A stretch of 64,000 nt of DNA from Onthophagus taurus (GCF_036711975.1 NC_091970.1:3231501-3295500); one strand, 5' to 3'. Positions 48,660 to 59,994 are shown, counted from the stretch's first letter. The notes: generated by a model from the sequence alone, not told the origin. Made by a program: numbers and translations.

Positions 48660-49144
48660 TTTTAATTCTCGTTAAATTTCGTTTTGTAACGGTCGTGTGC
48701 GGTCCGTCTGGGATCTTGAACGCAACTGATGTTTGTAAAACGATTTTTTTGCCAATTTCATCCTTACCTTGCGTTTAGATATGGATTTAATCTAGGAAAT
48801 CGTTTGGACTTTGAACTATGAGGTGTTCTTTGCGTTTTTGATGTAATTTCGATTTAAATTTAACGAGGACAAAAATTAGAAACTTTGAACTTGTGAATTG
48901 TAATTATTTTTAATATTATTATGCAAGAAATAATTTTTAGGTCCAAAATAAACTTAATTATCTATGTGTAGGGAAAGGTTAAAGATTACATTTAATCTTT
49001 TTATTATTGTTTAATGATTATCTTGCAAATTTTAATTATAATGGATAATTTTGATAACAGATATTGCGTCAGATGTTAAACTACTTATTAAACATTTATT
49101 GAGCACCTGTTGAAAGTGCAAAGTCCTTGAAAAGAAAAAAAAAG
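48660..49144. other. Spacer between the hydrolase start and the EXOSC3 end
   Basis: AT-rich. It should include the hydrolase promoter next to 48,660. No further gene. Confidence 0.4.
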
Positions 49145-49150
49145 TTTATT
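49145..49150 (-). terminator. Poly(A) signal of EXOSC3
   Basis: AATAAA on the minus strand, five bases past the stop codon; another AATAAA lies in the last codons. Confidence 0.5.
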
Positions 49151-49155
49151 AAATA

Positions 49156-49842
49156 TTAACGTTTATTACATGCTTCAATAATTTCTTTTTCCTTTTGATG
49201 TTGAGCAACTAATAAAGCTCTCATCAATGTTAAACAATCACTTGTACTCTTTGCATTAAACCAGACTTTTCCATTCATTCCCACTGCGATTTCAAACGGA
49301 AATTTCTTCCCTAACGTCCTCAATAAAGGATTTTCAACGTTTAATAATTTATAGACAAATTCCGGTAGAACGTTAACCAAAAATCCATCAGAACTTAATG
49401 GGCCTAAATTACCGGCTTTATAATATTTGTCAATACACACTAATTCCGGCTCCATCTCCTTGTTAGCACTTAATAACTTTGCATAAACTAAATCACCAAC
49501 TTGCAAATCAGGTTTTTGTTTCTTCGTGGCTCCTTCAAAAGACAATAATGATAAAGCGGCTTGCTCCGCGCTTCCTATATCGACTTTCAAAGCATCCCCA
49601 GATTTCTTTACGATCACCCCAACCACCAAATCACCTTTTTTCGGGATGTAACGTTTATGGGGAGTCTCAACCCAGTAAATATTGTGGGGTTTATGACAAA
49701 GTATTCCGGGTCTAGTTATTATTAAAGTATTTACATCGTTTCCTTGATGTAAACCGGGTCCTATAATAACTAAATTTTTAATTGATGATATATCTTTGAT
49801 GGTATCCCCTGGCATAACGAAATCACCCGGTTTAATATCCAT
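49156..49842 (-). CDS. EXOSC3: Exosome complex component RRP40 (EXOSC3), 228 aa, single exon
   Basis: EXOSC3 is one of the three RNA-binding cap subunits of the RNA exosome, which degrades and trims RNA in nucleus and cytoplasm. The sequence shows the N-terminal domain (KPGDFVMPGD), the S1-like barrel (RYIPKKGDLVVGVIVKKSGD, then VDIGSAEQAALSLLSFEGATKKQKPDLQ in two parts) and a C-terminal KH domain with VGMNGKVWF, the family's G-x-N-G signature. An open frame extends three codons upstream, but only to a TTG. The first ATG (AATAAAATGG) is the likely start. Length is slightly below the human protein (275 aa), mainly at the N-terminus. It shares a 423-bp divergent promoter region with TXNDC9. Confidence 0.95.
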   Translation of the reverse strand: MDIKPGDFVMPGDTIKDISSIKNLVIIGPGLHQGNDVNTLIITRPGILCHKPHNIYWVETPHKRYIPKKGDLVVGVIVKKSGDALKVDIGSAEQAALSLLSFEGATKKQKPDLQVGDLVYAKLLSANKEMEPELVCIDKYYKAGNLGPLSSDGFLVNVLPEFVYKLLNVENPLLRTLGKKFPFEIAVGMNGKVWFNAKSTSDCLTLMRALLVAQHQKEKEIIEACNKR

Positions 49843-50265
49843 TTTATTCAATTAACAAATATAACCTCACTAAACCAACATAACCTCAAAATTAAGCATG
49901 TCAAAATAATAAAGTGAAAGTTTTAATAAAAATATTTATTTTTATTTAATATTGCATTAATTTAATTAATACCAATAATTATATTATAAAAAAGAATTAA
50001 ATTAATTTTATTAAAAAAAAAAAATTATTTACATTTAGTTACGCTAATAAATCATAGAGTGCGTTTTTTGTTTTAATTTAACCTCAAACGTCAAATTTGA
50101 CACTTCCATTTCTTTCCACTCCTACAAAGAAAAAGTTCACCACCCGGTTAAAATTATCGTTAATTTCTATTAAAAAGCTTGTTTTAAACCGCAAATCTTA
50201 TTAAAAATCGATCCATTACTTACAAATACCTAAATTAGTATCAAACGTAATTAATTAATAAAGAA
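49843..50265. promoter_or_regulatory. Divergent promoter region between EXOSC3 and TXNDC9
   Basis: The two start codons point away from each other across 423 bp of AT-rich DNA. Words such as TAACCTCA and AAACGTCAAATTTGAC, the latter a near-palindrome, occur within. No TATA box is evident, as usual for housekeeping genes. Confidence 0.55.
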
Positions 50266-50985
50266 ATGTCGAAATTAGAAGACCAACTGCTTCAAGTAAC
50301 GAAGGTAATTGAAAAGCAAGTAGATGCGGCTATCGAAAAAATAGAGAATTTAGATGTAAACGATATAGAAAATATACGACAACAACGTATTAAGGAATTA
50401 AAAGAAAAGGAGCAAAAACGTATAGATTGGTTGGCAAATGGTCACGGACAATACGATGAACTCAAAGAAGAAAAGCAATTTTTCGAAATTATCAAAAAAT
50501 CCGACAATATCGTGCTGCATTTCTACACAAACACCAATGAGCGATCGAGAATAGTTGATATGCACATGAAAAAATTGGCCCCAAAGCATATAGAAACCCT
50601 TTTTACGAAAATAAACGCTGAGAAATCTCCCTTTTTATCCGAAAGACTCAAAATTAAGATAATCCCAACGATTGTTTGTATCCAAAAAGGGATTTTGGTT
50701 GATAAAATTATTGGTTTTTCCACTTTAGGGAATCGAGATGATTTCACCACCGATGTTTTTGAGTGGAGAATCGCTCAAAATCAAGTTATTGAGTATGAAG
50801 GTGATTTAACGATTCCCCCTGGGGAACAAGTTGATAAATCTATCTATAAAAGTGGGAGGAAGATTCGAAGTGGAATTTTTAATGGGGAAGATGATGATCT
50901 TGATGTTGAAGAGGTTCTTGTTGGAGAAAAACCAACTCAATCTTACGAGTTAACCGCTGAAGAAGAAGCTGAGTTGGGGCTTTAA
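50266..50985 (+). CDS. TXNDC9: Thioredoxin domain-containing protein 9 (phosducin-like), 239 aa
   Basis: Family members bind the CCT chaperonin and modulate folding of tubulin and actin in the cytosol. An N-terminal helix with charged repeats (QLLQVTKVIEKQVDAAIEKI, about 8-27) leads into DWLANGHGQYDELKEEKQFF, the family hallmark. A thioredoxin fold follows, in which the redox CxxC is replaced (HFYTNTNERSRIVD), as expected for non-redox phosducin-like members. APKHIETLFTKINAEKSPFL, IKIIPT with the cis-Pro, and LGNRDDFTTDVFEWRI are further family blocks. The acidic tail (GEDDDLDVEEV, ELTAEEEAELGL) is normal. Single exon, full length. The gene converges on CHMP6, 96 bp away. Confidence 0.95.
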   Translation: MSKLEDQLLQVTKVIEKQVDAAIEKIENLDVNDIENIRQQRIKELKEKEQKRIDWLANGHGQYDELKEEKQFFEIIKKSDNIVLHFYTNTNERSRIVDMHMKKLAPKHIETLFTKINAEKSPFLSERLKIKIIPTIVCIQKGILVDKIIGFSTLGNRDDFTTDVFEWRIAQNQVIEYEGDLTIPPGEQVDKSIYKSGRKIRSGIFNGEDDDLDVEEVLVGEKPTQSYELTAEEEAELGL

Positions 50986-51041
50986 CTTTTTTAGTATTAA
51001 CAAATTAAATTTTTTTTAAATTTTTATAAAAAATACTTATT

Positions 51042-51047
51042 AATAAA
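51042..51047 (+). terminator. Poly(A) signal of TXNDC9
   Basis: AATAAA, 56 bases past the stop codon and inside the short convergent gap to CHMP6. Confidence 0.6.
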
Positions 51048-51081
51048 TATTAAAAATTATAATCACAAATTTAAATAAATA

Positions 51082-51814
51082 CTAAGCTTCTAAAGCAACT
51101 TTTTCTTTCATTTTCTTTTGCTTTTTCACCTCTATTTCGTCCTCAGGAACATCGGGGAGTTCTAATACTCCCGGATCTTTCACATCATCAATAGTTGGTA
51201 ATTCATCAGCGACCATAGCATCAAATTCAGCTAAAACAGCGTCTTCATCATCTTGTGTAAGCACCCCACTAAGCAAATCATTAATTTCCTGTTGTTTCTC
51301 GACCCCTTCTCTAGTCTCATCCAAAATTTTTTCAATTTCATCGATACTCATAGCCTCGTTTAACTTTTTCAATGCTTCGTTTCCTTGTTTTAAGCCATTT
51401 ACAACTTGAATTTCAATTTGGGCGAATTCTATGTCGTGAGTCATTTTCTCCAAGTTTTGTAATTGCCCATCCGCCCGTTCCAATAATTGTTCTTGATAAC
51501 GTTTTTTGCGCAATAACAATTTAGCACGTCTAAAAGATATGATTAATAAACATAACCTCAAAAAAATATTTTAGATTAAAAATTTACTCTTTTTGGCCAT
51601 TATTAAGTAGCTTCTTGGCTAATAAACGATCCTTTTCTAAAAGCCCTTCTATTCTTTTTTGGTATTGCTTTATTTTATCCCTTTGTTGTTTTAATTGCTA
51701 AAATATAACCTCAAATTTTGGTTTAATTATTTGAGGGGGTTAACTTACTAAAACGGCTTTGTCTTGTTCGGTTATTCGACTTGGAGCTTTTTTCTTACTA
51801 AATATTAAACCCAT
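51082..51814 (-). CDS. CHMP6: Charged multivesicular body protein 6 (ESCRT-III, VPS20), 207 aa
   Basis: Exons are 51814-51749, 51697-51588 and 51529-51082, with introns of about 51-58 bases and frame kept. CHMP6/VPS20 nucleates ESCRT-III on endosomal membranes after contacting ESCRT-II. MGLIFSKKKAPSRITEQDKA opens with a Gly2 myristoylation context. A basic helical hairpin follows (QLKQQRDKIKQYQKRIEGLL, then RAKLLLRKKRYQEQLLERAD), and then the acidic, regulatory C-terminal half with DDEDAVLAEFDAMVADELP and LPDVPEDE, an MIM-like tail. Length matches the human protein (201 aa). Nothing is missing. Confidence 0.95.
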
Positions 51815-54230
51815 AGTTAAAAAATCACGTGCTTATTATCTTTTAAAAAGTCTTTATAAAATATATCAGATTTTACTTATCTTCCTCATTGATTTTTTTA
51901 TATACTATGTGGAAGTTGTCATTTAAGTGACGTTTTTATGCTTCATCTTTTAGTATTTAATGGATATTTTTCGCGTTCTAATTTAAGATTTATATTTTTA
52001 GTTTAACTTATATGTTCCTATTGTTATTGCAATAAAATGAATAAATTTATTTGTTTTTAATAATTGTAACAAAAATTAAAAATAACTCCGATAGATGTCT
52101 CCACTAGTAAGTGTAAAATTTCGTGTCTACATCTTTTTCTATTTAATAAATTTAGTATACTTCTTAATTTAAGATTTATATTTTAGGTTTAATTTATATG
52201 TTTTATTGTAATTGCAATAAAATTAACAAATTTATTTGATTTTAATAATTGTAATAAAAATTATAAATAACTCCGATAGATGTCCCCACTAGTGAGTGTA
52301 AAAATTTTTTGTCAAATGTCAAATATAAAAGTGTAAGTATTTCTTTTTTGATATTTCCTTATTTAATTTGATTAATTTTTAGGCGTGGAAGTGATTTTTG
52401 GAGAAATAATGCGTGAAAGAAGCATTTTCAAAAATTTATCTCGCCCAGAGGGTACGTATAAAAAAATCATCCGTTTTTTTCTTTATACACACGTCAACTG
52501 TGTGTCAAAGGGTAAAAGGGCCGAAAACCCTTCATTACTCACTCTTTTTTCAAACCAGAGGGGCAATTGATTTCCCTCTTTTTTTGGTGAAACCGATAAA
52601 ATGTATCAATACGTTTTTGGACAGAATTCGGGTTGCATGTTGAAGAGGGTCATTTTCACCGCTTTTTTAACATTCCTTTAAAAGTTTTTTGTTACGAAAT
52701 AAATTAATTGCCCCCGCTTTAGATAAGCCCGAAAAAGGTTCAAAGACATTTATATGGTTATATTGTGATTAAATAATACCAACTGTAAATCGAGTAACCA
52801 TAAATTTAAAACCCGACATTCATCAGTAACCTGAAATATAAAATACATATAGACATCCAAAACTGCGTATTGTATGGCTTGTTGATAGGATCGTGTTACT
52901 TCACAAATTGTCGATTTCTCTCGAAATTTTAACGCTTCGTTTAATTATAAAATATAAAACAAAATCGTGTTTTCGACAAATTTTTAGACAGTTTAACTTT
53001 GATATTTGTTTTTGTTGTTTAAAAAAAAAACCTTTAAAAAACAAAATATTAACGAGAATTAATATATTTTTCTGTATATACTCGCGGTTGATTCTGGTTT
53101 TCGCGGCGAATTTCGCGTCAGTTGAAACACCGGGAGGGTTCTGCTATTAATTTTAATTAGTCTGGGGGGGGCCCCCGACTCAACTGCTGCGGGCGAATGA
53201 TTTATTTCCGGTGTCTCGCAAGACACTCGCACGCCGTTCACCTGATGATTCAAACAATTATTGCACGCTATTCCAATTCCGCTTGAGGGTAATTGAGTGA
53301 AATGCTTCTAGCGCGACTTTGTATCCTTTATTCCGTACAATTAATAGAGTCTGAATCGTTTTAGTTTATAGTGAGCAATTATTCTTGTGTTAATGTAAGT
53401 GGATCTAATTTTGGAGGAAGTTTATTGATTAATCAGTAAGTTGTATGATATACCTACCAATTTAATTATTACTATTTTTATTTAGAACCTTATTATAAAA
53501 AATGACATTTCCTGGCCTTCTAGGTGGGAGAGAGAATTATTCGCCGCAGTAGCGGTATCGACTTTCAATGGAGATAAAGCTATAGAAAAGTTATTTTAAT
53601 GGAAATGTAATAATATTAAGGAATAGAGAGAAAGAAATATTACGACAATGAAATGGCAAACTGGATGAGATATGAGTAAGTGGTTAAGGAGGGATATGGA
53701 AAAAGTGAAGTGGAAGAGTTGTAGCGAAAGATGAATGTGTATGGAATTACACATAGATTTTTACATTGACGTTGGCATTCAAAGAAGTAATGCCGAAATA
53801 GCACAAGTTTCGGATGAAGGTGAGATAGGAGATGAAATAATTTTAGTGTTTTTTTCAAGCTCACGTTCACTTTCAATGTTAGCAACTTTCGATGTTAGCA
53901 TGAAAGACGTATCGTTTGGTTATAGATAAAACAAGACTTTAGTGAGGGTTGAGAAGGAGCAACGAGCAGGCATGGAAGAATTAGAGTTCGACAGAGGTTC
54001 ACTAAACAGAGTTCCTTCAATAATTGAACTATATACTAAACAATCATATCAAAAACAAACTGGTTTGGATTTTGAATTACATATAGGTTTCAAAAACAGT
54101 CTGATATCTTTGTTCTACGTATTCGTTCAAAAACAAGTTGAAATCTCTTTTAACTATCAAATCGGCTTGTTGATGTTTTTTTTATATTATTAACATCGAA
54201 CGTATTTTATTATCCTCGTTAGAGATGCAA
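51815..54230. other. Intergenic; contains a 180-bp tandem duplication
   Basis: Bases about 51,950-52,330 hold two copies of a 180-bp unit; CTCCGATAGATGTC recurs at 52,086 and 52,266. The remainder is AT-rich with small, unsupported frames on both strands (for example 52,385-53,150 and 53,640-54,193). Confidence 0.5.
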
Positions 54231-54437
54231 TTATATGTTGTAACTTAATCCTATTACCCTGTATAACGCTTGAATTGTTCTTTGAGCTCTCCCAGTTGCA
54301 TGATTAATGCGTTCTCCCCACTTTAAATCCATCCCCATCATTACTTTAATTTCCCTTTCTGCCTTCTCTTCTGGTTTTAAGCGTAATTGCCGCTGTGTTT
54401 TCATATCCGTCACTGTTATTAACGGTTCATCTTCCAT
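54231..54437 (-). pseudogene. Possible fragment of a non-LTR reverse transcriptase
   Basis: A 68-codon frame contains MDLKWGERINHATGRAQRTI followed by QALYRVIG. This resembles the segment after the polymerase core of some LINEs (a lgvxLDxxLxwxxHI...A.xxixALxRi pattern). No catalytic motif or upstream RT is present, so the call rests on a weak pattern and could be chance. Confidence 0.3.
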
Positions 54438-54631
54438 GTATCCTCAACTTTTGAGTCAATGACCTTACTTAACGTTCTTTTATACCCTTCCTGATAGATA
54501 AAATTTTTATGAAACTTCTTAGATAAATAATTAAGTAATAAAAACATTACGAAAAAATGGTGGAGGCGCCGGAATTTTTAATTTTTTATTTAATTTGATG
54601 TGTAAGGGGAATAAAAATATACGAATTATCG

Positions 54632-54951
54632 TTAAAAAAGCGAAGTTGTACCACGACGTCGACGACGACGTAACTTGCGTAGATTTGCGGACCCCAAGAA
54701 GAACGAAGACCGAACGAGGGGGTCATGTATAATACATACTCGGAGCGCGTTCCGGGTTCTCTCCATAACGTCGGTGTTGGGGACGATCGATGTCGGGGCG
54801 CAGGCGGGCCGCACCCCGCGCAGATCGGGCGGCAGCCCCGGCGTCGCGACGCCGACGTTTTCACGGAGCGCCCGCAGTCGAGCAGCGACGTTGGTCGTCG
54901 ACGGACGCTGCACCGGGACTCCGCGCCGACGTCCGAACATCCTCCCCCTAA
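54632..54951 (-). CDS. Possible GC-rich coding exon, unknown protein
   Basis: About 300 bases are much richer in GC and CpG than anything around. On the minus strand a TTTTATTTTTGTTAG acceptor-like tract precedes a frame that stays open for over 100 codons, from MFGRRRGVPVQRPSTTNV through AARLRALRENVGVATPGL to an Arg run and the stop (GTTSLF). A second minus frame is also open, as is common in GC-rich DNA, so frame choice is uncertain. No family is recognised. It could be a terminal exon whose partners lie upstream (beyond 54,951), a CpG-rich regulatory island, or inserted foreign DNA. Confidence 0.33.
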
Positions 54952-54990
54952 CAAAAATAAAACTCTATCTCCGGTGGTGAGCGGAAACAA

Positions 54991-56755
54991 GACGTGTTTT
55001 CGGTGCAGACTTTTTATTTTTCATTTTCTGGCCTTCAAGAAAAAAATGATTCCTCCGAATGTCGTCAAATTGGAAATGATAACCTAATAGAAATTGATTT
55101 TCGGATTATTTCTTTTACGTTTTGAATTTATTTTTGGTTTAGGGTTAATCTGAATCGAATAAGGTTACGTTACGTGACCTAGGTTGTTTTTAACGCCCGT
55201 TTTGTTACGTCGATCCATCGGGGTTAATCGAATCGGTTTCGACTTGGACGTGATGGTCCATGTCGTCGCGTTTCTAGGTTAAATTCAAAAGTGTAGCACC
55301 ACATCTATTTATAAAGAGACTGTTAGTGTATTTTTATTTACAATAAATTGACTTTTACCATTTAACTGAATGTTAACAAATTAAGAGGTGAGTTTATTTC
55401 TAATATATATCACCATGTTAAAGCTAGCATTGTGATTAGGTTACCTATTTAATCTACATAAATAAGCTGAACCATACTGCGCAACGTTTCTAATCCGAGA
55501 TTATAGTTGAAGTTATTTTCCATACTTACATTCTCCACACATTACTAAACAATAAGCCGAAATCCTCTTCTCGTAAAGGGAAATTGGTCGTTCATTTGAC
55601 CTAATGAAACAACTCGCAAGATGACGTATTGTGTAGTTTGATATATTAGGGGACATTCCGAGAGCTTAAAGCTCTCCTCGCTCGAAACTGTTCATATTGG
55701 ACTAACTAACGGACCTATTGTTTGATTGAAGCCGGTCTTCGGGTACAATGAATTATAAATTCTAGTGCAGTATGAATTGTGGGAAATTTCGAGATGAAAT
55801 ATCGAATGGTTTAAGTTGCACGGAAGTAAAATAATTATACGAAAAAAAGTGAAGACACAATACATAGTGGTTTTACGAGCCGTAATAATGTGTATTTTTA
55901 CGTTTTATTGTACGAAATTTTAAAACGAGCGCAAATATTGATTCTGCGAATACGCTGTTTTATGTTCGGTTTCCTGACACGGCAACGTTTTCAACGAATA
56001 ATAAACAAATTTTATCCTACCGCGTTTATATCGGACAATGGATGGGGTGAAAACATGACCCCGTTATTGGCGAAAGGCTCAAAAATCAACCAACTGGAAA
56101 ATAACTTATGAAATTTTCCATATATGAATAGCTAATTTGTCAATTTATCACAAATTGATCACGGCTTTTATCACATAATTTTTTATTTATAATAGATATT
56201 TTAATATTTTTGTTGTACAAATTGATTCATTACATTTATTTTTATTTAATCTATAATAATTCAAGTTTTTTTTTGGTCTTATTAACTCTCAAACATATTC
56301 AACGTACTCTCGGTTTAACAGGGTTAATATGGTGCATCATAGTAATTTACATGGAGCGTGTTTCCTCCGCCGAGTCGTTTTGAATAAATCTCTCCCCTGT
56401 TTATGGAGCATAATTTGCTCCTACTGTGACGTTCACAACATACTCTCTACTATCGAGTATACTATAAAGTAACCAGACTTAAGAGAGACATAAAGATAAA
56501 ATTGGTTTGTAGAAAAGAGATGCAAAAAGATGAGAAAAATTGGCCCCGTTAATCAATTGGACAGTTACGTTTTCTTGGCAAATATTTCTATCGTGATATT
56601 TTGGGGATATAGTACACAAATATAGGGTACAGTAAATTTCTTTCTTATATATAAGTTTAATTATATATATTTAGTTTAATGGAATATCAAAACTAACTAT
56701 TTTGTTTTTAACTATTGTATAACTGATAAATACTATTATATAGGATCACTGATTG
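54991..56755. other. Intergenic, nothing recognised
   Basis: AT-rich apart from a GC-balanced stretch to about 55,270. No exon, RNA or repeat could be supported. Confidence 0.45.
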
Positions 56756-57045
56756 TTGTTGCCTTCGCATGTAAGATGCCCTCACAGCTTTATCTCAAGG
56801 TCACTCGCGACCGAGACGCTGCAATGTGTGTTTGGTTAATTTATTTGATATTGGATTATAATAAAAGCAAATTAAATTCCTAGTTGCAATTCAAGTCACG
56901 CAGTGTACTTAAGCCGAGGTCGTTTGCGACCAATGCAGATTTTCTACCACATAGATTCAACATTAAGTAACCATTTTGTTAAATTATTGTATAATACATA
57001 ATGCAGCGCCTCGGTCGCAAGCGGTCTCGGTTTAAATCTGAAGAT
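56756..57045. repeat. Diverged units of the palindromic 156-bp satellite
   Basis: CTTAAGCCGAGGTCG at about 56,910, ACCACATAGATTCAACATTAAG, and GCGCCTCGGTCGCAAGCGG at about 57,005 follow the same order as the array units at 60-61.4 kb. About one and a half diverged copies. Confidence 0.75.
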
Positions 57046-57495
57046 GTCTAGTGTTAGTTCTAGTTTTACTCTAATACTGTTACTAAGCAGAACCAACACT
57101 ATACCTAGAACTAGAATCATTTGGGTTTAGCCGCACGCCTCTAAAGGCGGCTAAACCCGAATGATTCTATTTCTAGGTATAGTGTTAGTTCGAGTTTTAC
57201 ACTACCACTGTTACTATGTAGAACTAACACTAGACCTAGAACTAAACCCGAATAATTCTAGTTCTAGGTCTTGTGTTAGTTCTAGTGATAGTGCTAGTGT
57301 AAAACTAGAACTAACACTAAACCCGAATGTTTCTAGTTCTAGCTCTAGTGTTAGTGCTAGTTTTAGTGCAATAAAAATATGCAACAATGTGATATCTTAT
57401 GCCAACGAGCGCTACCTACCACTGTAACTAGAACTAACATTAGACCTAGAACTAGAAACGTTGGGATTTAACCGTCTTGAGAGAAGTGCGACCTC
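57046..57495. mobile_element. Cluster of palindromic MITE-like elements with hexamer arms
   Basis: Three fold-back centres are visible. One is GGGTTTAGCCGCACGCC facing GGCGGCTAAACCC (about 57,121-57,152); others are at about 57,240-57,265 and 57,310-57,340. TCTAGT/TCTAGG/GTTAGT hexamers lie between. The right end runs to GTGCAATAAAAATATGCAAC, the family's end sequence. Confidence 0.7.
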
Positions 57496-57529
57496 TATAA
57501 TATATAGGGCTATAACAGACTATGTTTTA

Positions 57530-57850
57530 CATTTTCGTCTTAATTTAAGCGGAGGTAACTTGCGGCCGAGGCGCTATACAATATTGTATCAAGATGGTAA
57601 CAATTGTATAGCAAAGCGACCTCGGTTAAAGTAAAATCATCAATGTGATAGCAATTTAGCCTCTGCTGCAAGCAACCTCGGGTTAAGTAAATGATGTAAC
57701 ATTTTTTGCTGTATCTTAAGCCAAAGTTGCTTGTAACCGAAGCGGCACAACATATGCTGTCTAATTTTGTATCGATGTGATAACAATTTTGCCTCGGCCG
57801 CAAGCGACCTCGGCTTAGGTAAGTCAAGGTCACTTACAGCCGAGACGCTA
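57530..57850. repeat. Diverged satellite-core units next to the SH2 exon
   Basis: Several inverted pairs of the GC-rich core in degraded form (57,550, 57,620, 57,660, 57,720), and one perfect CGGCCGCAAGCGACCTCGG at about 57,797. They lead up to the 3' end of the SH2 gene. Confidence 0.75.
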
Positions 57851-57906
57851 CAATATATATAGGTTTATATTAAGCTTAATAATATTTTTTAATTACAAAA
57901 TATTAC

Positions 57907-57912
57907 TTTATT
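57907..57912 (-). terminator. Poly(A) signal of the SH2 gene
   Basis: AATAAA on the minus strand, 39 bases past the stop codon. Confidence 0.55.
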
Positions 57913-57951
57913 ACCTTTTAAGGACTAATTAACAAGTCTTTCCGCTTAATC

Positions 57952-58295
57952 CTATTTTTTATAAGGTAATAATAAAGTCCTGTAGGTTTCACCCCTTGAA
58001 TACAAAATTAAATAATTGCTTATGTGGTAATTAATCATCGAGTTGAGTGTTTGGAAAGTTTTTTCGTTGTGTTTTTCGCTCCCCAAGGCGATCTTTCCGT
58101 CGGGCCTTTTCCGTATGTTTAAATGAAAAATTTTTTCGTCTTGATTAATGGAAATCGTCCCCAGCGAGTCCTCGTTTTGACTCGGTCTTATTAAAAATGT
58201 CCCGTTTTGTTTGCCACTTAATAACTCTTCGGCTTCCTCTCGATTAACGTCTTGATGTAATTGTTCTTTTGGTTGGTCGTAAATTATTTCAGCAC
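57952..58295 (-). CDS. Last exon of an SH2-domain protein (113 codons)
   Basis: The exon follows an acceptor (TTATTATTAG) and is open for 113 codons to a TAG. It encodes VNREEAEELLSGKQNGTFLI followed by RPS, the SH2 helix A and FLIRPS strand with the phosphotyrosine-binding Arg. Then come ISINQDEKIFHLNI with the beta-D His, GKIALGSEKHNEKTFQTLNS and a C-terminal TLLLPYKK. The usual Trp at the SH2 start is Leu here. The FH(L)xI...ALG...F.sl layout with a late LLLP resembles the SLP-76/BLNK class of adaptor SH2 domains, but assignment is tentative. An adaptor in tyrosine-kinase signalling is likely. The 5' exon is unresolved: an open block at 58,344-58,573 lies upstream, but its better-looking frame does not join in phase. 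Confidence 0.78.
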
Positions 58296-58343
58296 CTAAT
58301 AATAATGAGTTTTAATTAAAAAATAAATATATGTGAATACGTT

Positions 58344-58573
58344 TTACTTGCAATATTTTTGTTGTTCTATATTTGTGTTGATATCTTTTGAGCACGGTCC
58401 ACAAAAGGCGAACATTTTGTAAGAAGCATCGAGTACATCAACCCAAAGCCTTTCAGCCAAATTGCCAAAAACTCTAAAAAATACTTTGAATTCCCAACAC
58501 ATCGATTTAAACGCTGATATAACCGCAGCTGTTGGCACACTGAAGTGGTAGTATACAGAATATCTGTTTCCAT
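58344..58573 (-). other. Possible upstream exon of the SH2 gene
   Basis: Directly upstream of the SH2 exon, one minus frame reads NRYSVYYHFSVPTAAVISAF and on through GNLAERLWVDVLDASYKMFA to a GTAAAA donor-like site at about 58,346. That frame leaves two bases at the junction where the SH2 exon needs one. The frame that would fit has an in-frame stop 28 bases before the donor. Either a different donor is used, the base sequence has an indel, or this is unrelated. Confidence 0.3.
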
Positions 58574-59990
58574 TTTTTATTTTTTTTTGTGCTTTATTTT
58601 TCGATTTTTTCGCTGCGCTTGTGTTGTGTTATCTTCTCAACACATTCACATCGCACATATGCGGTTATAACTCGATTTTTTGTTCCCTTTTTTCGTTGTT
58701 ATTAGGTTTGGTTAAACCGGGCAATTGTGTCCTTTTTTAAATTTCGTATAACTCCATTTTTGTTCGTTTTAATTCTTTTAATCATCTAAGAATTGAAACC
58801 GATCAATATTCCATCTAGTAAAGCAATTTGCACATATAATAGTGAATTAATTACATGTTATAGACCCTTTCAAATCCAAAGTTCCTTTCAATAAACATAA
58901 CATAATGATATTCTAGGAATACTGAATTATTAAAGTTGGCTTTTGAATTAGAACAAAAATGTCGACGAATATTCCGGTTTTGTTTCGTCGTTGGTACAGA
59001 AGTTGACACAGGAATAACGTAGAAAGAAACACGATTCAAATGGGAGCATGAATAAACCATTTATCTGGCCGCTAGTACATGTAACACGACGCCAGATGGC
59101 GGCCGAGTCAATTTCAGGCGAAGAGATGACAAAATGAAAGAAAGAATGGAAACAGTACTACGTGGGATGGGGAAAGAGGGGTTTGGAGTCACGTTATTCG
59201 AACAGATGTTTCAGGAAGCGCACGTGGACCATGCGTCACGTTCTCAAGAACGCACTTGGACCTTTCGATTTTATTTCGGTTCGTTCATACATAAATTCAC
59301 ATCAATTTTAACCACGTTAGAATAGGGCTTCTTTGAAGTTTCCATTAAGGTTTAAATTCGATGTCGGTTTCCGTAGTGAGGGAGTAGCGAATTATTGAGC
59401 GTTCTCGATTGACCACCTAAGTGGACTTGTTTGTTAAATTCAGTCGGCCAGAATGGCACCCTCGAGGGGTACGTCCCGACGACGTCACTTTGATTCCAAC
59501 TGCGGGGTCAATTAGTGCCCCGTGCTGGGTCATTAGGTCGGAATTAGGAGGTTAATACCGGGGGCCCTGTCTACAGGGCTAAATGTCACCACTTCTAACC
59601 GCCTGACAGATGGCGAAGACATAATTGGAAACGCCCTTTCGCTGATTCCAGAAAAGCCAAAACAAACGGACCTCACGTTGAGAAGTTTTATTTGTTCGGG
59701 GAGATTTCATTTCGTTTCCATGTCGAACATAATTTAGAATTGTAATCCCTGGGAGGGCTTTTTGCTTTTCAACCTACATTTTCCATTCTCAGGTTTCCTG
59801 GTTGTAAAAGCAACAAATTGGGATTTACCTCTCTTTTATTACTAGCCATGGTCAAATTTCCAGTTTTTTCAATTACAATTATATTAAACGGAAGTTCGCC
59901 TCAATTTGCAACCAAAATTTACTGCAAATAATATTCCATTTGTTAACGTATAAAATTGTGCTTAAATCATATAATATATATAACACACAG
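58574..59990. other. Intergenic, GC-balanced in its middle
   Basis: Bases about 59,060-59,660 are GC-balanced and hold a CTCF-like AGATGGCGG at about 59,093. A 63-codon plus frame (59,134-59,325) has no recognisable content. No gene called. Confidence 0.4.
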
Positions 59991-59994
59991 CTCA

